The position numbers were made by a program, and so were the translations under genes. A DNA stretch of 64,000 nt from Prevotella sp. P5-108 (GTDB lineage Bacteria > Bacteroidota > Bacteroidia > Bacteroidales > Bacteroidaceae), in NCBI RefSeq assembly GCF_002251385.1, contig NZ_NPJJ01000003.1, forward strand, positions 62,001 through 126,000, read 5' to 3'. Shown here one piece after another: positions 57,831 through 64,000 of this stretch (its first letter is position 1; every line of letters begins with the position of its first letter). The notes below the pieces were generated by a model that made no database searches, had not been told where the DNA came from, and saw only the letters and a program-made list of their open reading frames with translations.

Positions 57831-60800
57831 ATGGAATTAAGTACAAGTATGCTTAAAAAAATTACCAAAGTTACATTTCTTTTCTTTCTCCACATGCTTT
57901 TTGCAGCCTCGATTGCTCAGGCGGCAGACAAGCCCGTGTATCAGGAGACTGACAGTAGTAAACCCAATTATCTGAGCAACCGCCGTGCGCTGGTTGGCCC
58001 CGGATGCAGTGTCAACTCGCTGTTTGACGGAGTCAAGGTGATAGGTGGAGTCAAGGACTTGCAGAACCTCGTGGATGAGGACTTGTCCAATTATGCCTCT
58101 TTCCCCTCGCTTGCCGATGTGGGCGTGGCGGTGGCTCCCATCGTGAGCGTCAAGGACCTCGACAATGCATATGCTGCTGGTACTGAGGTGGGCTTCTCGC
58201 TCCAGGGTAACACCGGCGCTGCGCTGTTGAAACTCGACGTGAGCACCTTCTATCGCATCTGGTTCTACCGCAATGGAGAGAAGGTGGGCGAGGCTGCCGT
58301 CAAGGAAGGTCAGGATGTCAAGGGCCTTGAACTGAAGCTGATAGAGCTCCCCGGCAATAAGGACTTTACCAAGGATATCACTGCCACAGCCCCTGCCGAG
58401 TTTGACGAAATCAAGTTGGTCAAGGCTGGTGTGGACGTGGCTGCCCTCGGCACATTCAATGTGCGCTATGCTTTTGTAGGCAAGGCCAGAACCTTTACGC
58501 TTACCAAGAGTGGTATTGAGGAGTATAACAAATTGACCGGCCAGAACATCACCGTGAAAGGACACGGTGAGCCGGGTGACCATTGGGCAGTAAACGCAAG
58601 TAACCTGGTGGACGACGATTTGGAGAATGGTCGTGCGGTTGTTGTCTTGTTGGAGGTGTTCTCTTCTCTTCCTGCTACAGTAACTGCTGATAATGGCATT
58701 AAGAATAAAGAGACCTTCAAGGCTGGCACAGAGGTAGGATTTGTCTATACCAACACTACCGGACTGGACCTGTCTGTGGCCAAAACAATCAAACTGACCC
58801 TCTACGATACCAATAACAAAAAAATAGATGAGTACTGGGCTTCTGCCTCTGTCCTGGGCTTGACTGCAGGAAAGGTTGAGAAAGGTACGTTCCTTATCAA
58901 GGCTCCCAAAGACTTCTCTTCTGCCAAGATTACATTCCCAGGCGTATTGTCTATAACCGCAGGTGAGGTCAAGGTCAACTACGCCTTCATCCGTATGGCT
59001 TCGGAGATAGCCTCGCACCATTGCCCCATCAATGTGGTAGCCAGCAAGTCGGTGTGTGATTGTAACAATGAGTATCAGCTCGACTGGAACAAGGACATCG
59101 ATGTGACCTGGAGCGTGGACAAGGAACCCCAGGGTTCTCACGCTACTGTGGACAATACCGGCAAGGTGACGCTCAGCGTTCCCGGCGAATACCGCTTCAA
59201 GGCACAGGCTGCAGATGGCTGCTACGAGTACACCACCCTGGGTTATGGCAATGTGGCTGCCTATGATGCTGCCAAGAACGGCGAGAAGATACTGGTCAAT
59301 GTAGACAAGAGCAGTCCTCTCTATGAGCTGACCGACCGACGCGGTGGCGGACTGTCTATCTCGAGCGGCGTGAAGAACAGCAGCGCGCTGCTGTCTAAGG
59401 ACCTGCGCAACTTCAGCTATCTCAAGGCAAGCGTAGACCTGATTGAAAACAAGGTGCTGGCTGGTGTGAAGAGCATCGACGGCAGCAACCTCGCCGAGGG
59501 ATTTGACGGTAAGATGAAGGCAGGATTTGTGGTTGCCACCAATACCACCGGACTCACTGCCAATGTGCTCGACATATTCAATGTACATATATATAATAAA
59601 GGTGAAGAGGTCAAGGTAAATGCCACCAAGCACTGGAGTACCATCTCCGCCGGACTGGCTGGCAGCGGCCAGATGCAGAAGATGCGCTACAGCATTGAAC
59701 TGCCCAAGGGTACTGTGTTCGATGAGATTGTGCTTCAGAAAACTGGTGTGCTGAGCGCTGACCTCTCTCAGTTTAATATCTATTATGCATTTGTAGACGA
59801 CGCCGAGAATACCACTCCTTCAGAGGACCTGCTCTACAACGCCACCATCATCTCTCACAAAAATACAGACGCCTCTATCGACTTCAAGAACAGCGATGTG
59901 TTCAGTGTAGCCAATATCGGCAACGGCATAGACAACATCGCCAATGTGATAGACGGCAACCTCAAAAATGGTGTCAATTTCCCCTTGGGTGCCAATCTGG
60001 GTGGAGCCAAGCTCGCAGTCAACATGGGCTGTGTGGCTACTCCCGGCCAGCAGCTGGTGGTAGTGATGGACAAGGTGAAGTTGGGTCTGGGTGTGGAACT
60101 GGGCAATGCGCTCAAGATCATCACCAGCCTGAAGGGTGAGAAGCAGGAAGAACTGACCTCATGGAAGGTGCTGGGCGCAGACATCATCGGCGACGGCGGC
60201 GAGTCGTATGCCATGCTCAACCCCACCAAGGAGTTTGACCAGGTAAGCATCGTTCCACTCAATGTACTGGGTGCCCTCACCAATATCAAACTCTATGGTC
60301 TGGCTCTGCGCAATGATGCCAATGAAGACGGTGTGCCCGACGTGGTAGACCCCGAGCCATGTGCCCGTGAACTGGTGCTTGACGAGGACTATGCACTTGC
60401 CGAGGAAAGCAGCATGAACAATGTGCGCATGGTGCTGCACCGCACTCTCGCCAAGAACGTAACCGGTGACTATGCCTGGAACTCCATCATCCTGCCCGTA
60501 AGCATGACCCGCGCCCAGATAGACCAGGCTTTCGGTAGCGATACCAAGCTGGCCGAACTCTCCAAGGCCGAAGACAAGTGGATATACTTCAAGGAGATGG
60601 CTCGTCCTGCCAATGACGCCGACGTGGTGCTCAATGCCAACGTACCCTACCTTATCATGCCTTCGCGCGAGGCCGACCTCGATGCGAACGCCCAGTATGA
60701 GTCGATGAAGAACGGTATGGTAAACGGTCCTATCTACTTCGCTACCGGCATCAGCTACGAGAAGCCTGCCACGATGGAAAACAGCGTGAGCAGCAACGAG

Positions 60801-61133
60801 GCCGAGGCAATTGACTTCTGCGGTTCTTACGAGAAGTCAACAAAGGTTGCCGCCGGTTCATACATGATGAGCAAGGGCAATCTGGTACACACTGCCATAG
60901 ACCATAACATCAAGCCCTATCGTGGATGGCTCAACGTGGTCTTCGGCGGCCAGCAGCAGAAGCAGCTCAGACTTATCGACGTAAACGGCACCACTACCGA
61001 CATCAAGAACATCGGTGAGATAACCACCAAGCGTGCCACTGGCATCTATACCATCGGAGGCCAGCGCATGGAGAGCGACAATCTGCCCAATGGCGTGTAT
61101 ATTATCAATGGTGTAAAGGTAATCAAAAAGTAA
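57831..61133 (+). CDS. Large secreted surface protein with repeated beta domains and a T9SS-like C-terminal tail
   Basis: 1100 residues; start at 57831, or at the ATG at 57849 which gives a neater signal peptide (MLKKITKVTFLFFLHMLFAA). At least four related beta-rich modules of about 180 residues follow (near 30-220, 225-390, 480-655, 660-850), each with a DEDLSNYASF or KDLRNFSYL-type opening, a helix-free middle and an 'FNVRYAFVG' or 'FNIYYAFVD' end. A DANEDGVPDVVDPEP stretch looks like a calcium-binding type-3 repeat. The last 35 residues (GIYTIGGQRM, LPNGVYIINGVKV) match type IX secretion sorting domains. I do not recognise the module family. A 55-residue gene follows. Confidence 0.82.
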   Translation: MELSTSMLKKITKVTFLFFLHMLFAASIAQAADKPVYQETDSSKPNYLSNRRALVGPGCSVNSLFDGVKVIGGVKDLQNLVDEDLSNYASFPSLADVGVAVAPIVSVKDLDNAYAAGTEVGFSLQGNTGAALLKLDVSTFYRIWFYRNGEKVGEAAVKEGQDVKGLELKLIELPGNKDFTKDITATAPAEFDEIKLVKAGVDVAALGTFNVRYAFVGKARTFTLTKSGIEEYNKLTGQNITVKGHGEPGDHWAVNASNLVDDDLENGRAVVVLLEVFSSLPATVTADNGIKNKETFKAGTEVGFVYTNTTGLDLSVAKTIKLTLYDTNNKKIDEYWASASVLGLTAGKVEKGTFLIKAPKDFSSAKITFPGVLSITAGEVKVNYAFIRMASEIASHHCPINVVASKSVCDCNNEYQLDWNKDIDVTWSVDKEPQGSHATVDNTGKVTLSVPGEYRFKAQAADGCYEYTTLGYGNVAAYDAAKNGEKILVNVDKSSPLYELTDRRGGGLSISSGVKNSSALLSKDLRNFSYLKASVDLIENKVLAGVKSIDGSNLAEGFDGKMKAGFVVATNTTGLTANVLDIFNVHIYNKGEEVKVNATKHWSTISAGLAGSGQMQKMRYSIELPKGTVFDEIVLQKTGVLSADLSQFNIYYAFVDDAENTTPSEDLLYNATIISHKNTDASIDFKNSDVFSVANIGNGIDNIANVIDGNLKNGVNFPLGANLGGAKLAVNMGCVATPGQQLVVVMDKVKLGLGVELGNALKIITSLKGEKQEELTSWKVLGADIIGDGGESYAMLNPTKEFDQVSIVPLNVLGALTNIKLYGLALRNDANEDGVPDVVDPEPCARELVLDEDYALAEESSMNNVRMVLHRTLAKNVTGDYAWNSIILPVSMTRAQIDQAFGSDTKLAELSKAEDKWIYFKEMARPANDADVVLNANVPYLIMPSREADLDANAQYESMKNGMVNGPIYFATGISYEKPATMENSVSSNEAEAIDFCGSYEKSTKVAAGSYMMSKGNLVHTAIDHNIKPYRGWLNVVFGGQQQKQLRLIDVNGTTTDIKNIGEITTKRATGIYTIGGQRMESDNLPNGVYIINGVKVIKK

Positions 61134-61158
61134 AAACGATATAAACAGACTGATAAAA

Positions 61159-61326
61159 ATGAACAAGAAACTTTCATACGAGGCACCTCGTACTACAGCA
61201 TACAAGATAGAAGCATCATCTGCCATCCTCGCTGCATCAGGCGGCTGGACCAACTCTGACAAAGAGCATGGATTTGACATCGTAGAAGAAGATGTCAACA
61301 ACCCGTACGACGACAACGACTTTTAG
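61159..61326 (+). CDS. Small 55-residue protein with a GG-type motif
   Basis: The frame reads MNKKLSYEAPRTTAYKIEAS, then SAILAASGGWTNSDKEHG and an acidic end (VEEDVNNPYDDNDF). It starts 25 bases after the large surface gene, uses an A-rich leader and has no other start nearby. The YEAP...I...ILAASGG layout is seen in many short Bacteroidales proteins of unknown role that are encoded beside surface proteins; the Gly-Gly after a hydrophobic stretch recalls leader peptides cleaved by ABC exporters. No peptidase or modification gene is nearby, so this is only a resemblance. Confidence 0.75.
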   Translation: MNKKLSYEAPRTTAYKIEASSAILAASGGWTNSDKEHGFDIVEEDVNNPYDDNDF

Positions 61327-61349
61327 TCAGTAGCAGAGACATAACCATA

Positions 61350-61384
61350 AGCGCCGGCAATTCCAAACAGGAGTTGTCGGCGCT
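61350..61384 (+). terminator. Terminator of the surface protein operon
   Basis: AGCGCCGGCAATTCC (61350-61364) pairs with GGAGTTGTCGGCGCT (61370-61384) with two G-T pairs. Confidence 0.8.
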
Positions 61385-61540
61385 CTTGCATAGTATGGGG
61401 GCGTGTATATAGGGCAGTCGTTCCAACAGGGGCCACTTCCCAGTTCTTGCCATGGGGGACTTGGGCCGCGATTACATAGTCAAGGCTTGCGGTGTGTTAC
61501 TCGCTGTTGATATGTCTGTGCAGGCTGCTATGAATGACGC

Positions 61541-61610
61541 CATCGGCTAATCGCAACACTTACAGGGTAGCTATGATATGTACCCTACAACCGGCACTTA
61601 CAGCGTAGTT
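61541..61610 (+). repeat. Decayed hairpin-repeat copy
   Basis: GCCATCGGCTAATCGCAACACTT and further short matches (ACTTACAGCGTAG) show a degenerate relative of the 6.4 kb unit. Its hairpins are no longer intact. The surrounding 61385-61707 holds no gene. Confidence 0.65.
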
Positions 61611-61707
61611 AAGATATGAACCGTGTAACCTCTGCTTCGTCTTGATGTTTCTGAAGCCCCGCTCGCTGGCATTGGAAACACGGGCTGTCGGCGCTACGGA
61701 TGAACCT

Positions 61708-62880
61708 CTATTTCCTGTTGCTTAGAGTGATGGCTAATGATATGAAGGCAAAGGTAATGCCCACGATGCATACGCCTAACCAGTTGGCTCGGTTCCATAA
61801 ATATCCGGCACAGAATGTACCGAGTGAACCACCTATAAAGTATGTGGTCATGAAGATGGTGTTGGCACGGTTGGAAGCATGCGGAATCTCTTGCAGGCAT
61901 CCGCTTTGATTACTGAGTTGCTGACATTGCAATCCTATGTCGACCAGGATGATGGCTGCGATGAGCCCTGCGTAGGTGTCGCCGAAGAGCAAGGCTATTC
62001 CCCAGGCCATAATCTGCATGCTTGCTCCGAACAGACTGAATTTACGAATGCCGAACTTAGGGACCTGTTTGCCTATGCCACTTGCCGCCACAGCACCCAT
62101 GATGCCGCAGAGTCCGAGCATCCCTACCATGTCGCTTCCTGCCCTGAAAGGTGGCTGAGCAAGATGAAAGGCGAGGCACGACCATATGGCCATCATGCTG
62201 CCGAAACCAAAGGCGGCACGGATGGAGTAGATGCGTACCGAGGGGTGGAGAATGATAATCTCTGCCATGGTGTTCATTAGTCCTCTATAAGTACCTTCAT
62301 AGTTGCGTTTCATCTCTGGCATCATCAATAGCATCATGCCCATGCAGATGAGCATGACGAAGGCGGCGATAATAAACATCTCGCGCCATCCCAGCCATTC
62401 GCCGATGTAGCCGCTAATCACTCGTGAGGTAAGGATGCCCGTCAGTAATCCGGATAGTACAAAGCCCATATTCCTGCTCTTGTTCTTGGTTGCAGAAAAC
62501 TGTCCTGCTATCGGGATGAAGAACTGTGGAATCACGGAACAGGCTCCTATCAGCAACGAAGCCCCCCAGAGCATCCACACGTTTTGTGCCACTGCCATCA
62601 CGATGGCCATCACGGCAGCGATGCTCATATTGAAGAGGATGAGTCTCTTGCGTGAAAACATGTCGCCCAGGGGAATGAGGAAGAATAGGCCAAGCGCATA
62701 GCCTATCTGCGTAATCACGGTGATGAGGTTGGCGCTCTGCTCGGTAATGCCTATGTCATGACGGATTAGTTCGAGCAATGGTTGGTTGTAGTAGCAGTTG
62801 GCTACTGTGAGTCCTGCGATGATGGCCATCATCAGGAGAATGTTGCGGGGTATACCTTGATTTTCTTTTAGCTGTATCAT
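61708..62880 (-). CDS. MFS transporter
   Basis: 390 residues from the ATG at 62880, after a cytosolic head; an ATG 11 codons upstream is possible. Twelve hydrophobic helices can be followed, e.g. ILLMMAIIAGLTVANCYYNQPLLEL, SLLIGACSVIPQFFIPIAG, MFIIAAFVMLICMGMMLLMM and LGVCIVGITFAFISLAI. The loop 2-3 motif GDMFSRKRLILFNM is the MFS motif A. The NCYYNQPLL segment is shared by a family of exporters of small compounds. Substrate unknown; it stands alone. Confidence 0.9.
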   Translation of the reverse strand: MIQLKENQGIPRNILLMMAIIAGLTVANCYYNQPLLELIRHDIGITEQSANLITVITQIGYALGLFFLIPLGDMFSRKRLILFNMSIAAVMAIVMAVAQNVWMLWGASLLIGACSVIPQFFIPIAGQFSATKNKSRNMGFVLSGLLTGILTSRVISGYIGEWLGWREMFIIAAFVMLICMGMMLLMMPEMKRNYEGTYRGLMNTMAEIIILHPSVRIYSIRAAFGFGSMMAIWSCLAFHLAQPPFRAGSDMVGMLGLCGIMGAVAASGIGKQVPKFGIRKFSLFGASMQIMAWGIALLFGDTYAGLIAAIILVDIGLQCQQLSNQSGCLQEIPHASNRANTIFMTTYFIGGSLGTFCAGYLWNRANWLGVCIVGITFAFISLAITLSNRK

Positions 62881-63185
62881 TTGGGTCTGTTTCTTGTTCC
62901 TTTGGGACAGCAAAAATACTACAAAGTTCTTTAATTACATTGTTCTTAGCAATTTTTTATCGCTGCCACGCTAAAGTGGCGGGATAATGCTCATAGGGCG
63001 GCGGGTATACAGAATGGAGTATGGTGAACCTTTGTCCATGAGTCAGTTCTCTTTTGGCATCTTCCCTCCGTTTGTGTTTCGACATAGTCTGCCATGTCTT
63101 CAATCTATCCCTGAGTCAATCTGCTCAAAAGCGACACGGATATGAGCTGGAGTCTGATGACCGATTTGGGGGTCAACAAAAGAAA

Positions 63186-63216
63186 CAGGGTTGCGGGAAT
63201 GGAACCTGCAACCCTG
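63186..63216 (-). terminator. Terminator of the rhamnose isomerase gene
   Basis: CAGGGTTGC (63186-63194) pairs perfectly with GCAACCCTG (63208-63216); the minus strand continues with TTTCTTTTG. Confidence 0.8.
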
Positions 63217-63266
63217 AAGTGAGTGGTTGCCGCACTGATGATGCGGCGGGTGATAAGTGCGCTATA

Positions 63267-63284
63267 TACCTTATTATATATATA
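63267..63284 (+). other. Copy of the AT-rich 18-base motif
   Basis: TACCTTATTATATATATA, one mismatch from the copies at 8864 and 50034, just beyond the rhamnose isomerase stop codon. Confidence 0.55.
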
Positions 63285-63287
63285 GCA

Positions 63288-64000
63288 TTATCTCTTGGAC
63301 AGAACTTCTTGCTCGTACTTCTGTACCTCGGCGATGTACTGCTCGGCTACAGGCACATTGTTCTTGAGGTTGAAGTAGTCGAATACGGCGCCGAATGGGA
63401 GGGTCTTCATCTCCTCGAGGAGGGCGAGACGCTCGAAGCCCTTGCCTTCGTCCTCGTACTTGCGCAGTGTGGCAAGCGGCTCAAGGAATGCCTGGAGCAG
63501 AGACTTCTGGGCTGCACGTACGCCGATGACGTAAGCACCGATGCGGTTGATGGATGCATCGAAATAGTCGAGGCCGATGTGGGCACGGTCGAGGGCGTTG
63601 GCACGCACAAGCTCGGTGAAGAGGTTGCGGGTGTTGTCGTCGAAGAGTGTCACGTGGTCGGAATCCCAGTGCATGGGGCGGCTCACGTGGAGCATCAGCT
63701 CGGGCACGAAGAGGAGGAGGCTGGAAACCATGTCGCTCACATTCTCGGTGGGCTCGTAGTGGCCGGTGTCGAGGGTGTAGATGGCGTTGTTCTTGGAGCA
63801 ATAGCCTGCGAAGAAGTCGTGAGAACCTACGGTGTAGGCTTCGAGACCGATGCCGAAGAGCTTGGCTTCGAGACAGGACTTCATGTGGGGCAGGTCTTCG
63901 GCGAGGATTTCGTCGAGGCTCTCTTTGAGAATCTGGCGGTAGCGGTAGCGCTCTACGGTGAGGTCCTTGCTTCCGTCGTGAACCCAGATGTTCATGATAC
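63288..64000 (-). CDS. rhaA: L-rhamnose isomerase, C-terminal part (partial)
   Basis: The last 237 or so residues of RhaA; the frame stays open to the window edge, and the Met at 63995 is internal (the family has MNIWVHDGSKD about 180 residues in). Characteristic segments: CLEAKLFGIGLEAYTVGSHDFFAGY in pieces, LDTGHYEPTENVSDM with metal-binding His and Asp residues, HVSRPMHWDSDHV, and the GLDYFDASINR helix. RhaA turns L-rhamnose into L-rhamnulose, the first step of rhamnose use. The rest of the rhamnose genes would lie beyond the right edge. Confidence 0.95.
   Translation of the reverse strand, partial: IMNIWVHDGSKDLTVERYRYRQILKESLDEILAEDLPHMKSCLEAKLFGIGLEAYTVGSHDFFAGYCSKNNAIYTLDTGHYEPTENVSDMVSSLLLFVPELMLHVSRPMHWDSDHVTLFDDNTRNLFTELVRANALDRAHIGLDYFDASINRIGAYVIGVRAAQKSLLQAFLEPLATLRKYEDEGKGFERLALLEEMKTLPFGAVFDYFNLKNNVPVAEQYIAEVQKYEQEVLSKR

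Overview
The window looks like a chromosomal segment of a host-associated member of the Bacteroidales, most likely close to Prevotellaceae (inference). The support is an incomplete SusC followed by a SusD-like lipoprotein, lipoprotein signals with acid-rich tails after the cysteine, TAnnTTTG-type -7 boxes with TTTG about 19-22 bases upstream, an HU-HIG protein followed by a 'smalltalk' peptide, NigD-like and DUF3575 proteins, and a C-terminal T9SS-like tail.

Layout. (1) 1-6224: the end of a polysaccharide utilisation locus with SusC (last 14 codons), SusD, a catalytically dead GH18-like lipoprotein, a DUF1735/LamG lipoprotein, an active-looking GH18 endo-beta-N-acetylglucosaminidase and an Ig-like lipoprotein. 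Its gene content resembles N-glycan loci of gut Bacteroides. (2) 6411-8832: an array of hairpin-rich repeats in both orientations around a single-domain HUH (IS200/RAYT-like) transposase; stray copies lie at 51.4-51.8 kb and 61.5 kb. (3) 9.0-12.95 kb: HU-like protein, smalltalk peptide, LtaS/sulfatase-type membrane enzyme and a GT11-like transferase. (4) 13.2-21.3 kb: DUF3575 protein, OmpA/TPR protein, a 930-residue protein made of five barrel-like repeats, and an SLH-like surface protein whose signal peptide is cut off by one in-frame TGA. (5) 21.4-25.4 kb: N-formylglutamate amidohydrolase-like gene and a TPR protein with 11 near-identical 138-base repeats behind a TIR/DUF4062-like head. (6) 25.6-35.0 kb: GH16, a TonB-type outer membrane barrel, tRNA-Arg, GH20, CE2-like esterase, ECF sigma factor and a DUF4838 protein. 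(7) 35.1-38.0 kb: tRNA-Pro, an IS256 remnant and two orphan secreted proteins. (8) 38.3-46.0 kb: rpmH, efp, GT2, radC, a YbjN-like protein with a protein kinase-AAA+ fusion, and kbl/tdh for threonine breakdown. (9) 46.1-50.7 kb: a five-gene operon (PASTA protein, RluA-type synthase, ddl, PlsC-like acyltransferase, NigD-like). (10) 50.8-52.1 kb: minisatellites and repeats. (11) 52.1-57.2 kb: GH92 mannosidase, a GT4 transferase and murF. (12) 57.7-61.3 kb: a G15 tract, an 1100-residue T9SS-type surface protein and a 55-residue peptide gene. (13) The end: an MFS exporter and a partial L-rhamnose isomerase.

Themes. Several genes act on host or dietary glycans: ENGase, GH92, GH20, CE2-like, GH16 and RhaA. 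Others build the envelope: ddl, murF, PASTA protein, barrels and sulfatase-type transferase. The intergenic space is rich in structured repeats. The strongest candidates for something undescribed are the hairpin repeat/transposase system, the kinase-AAA+ fusion with YbjN, the expanded TPR protein, and a recurring 18-base AT-rich intergenic motif.
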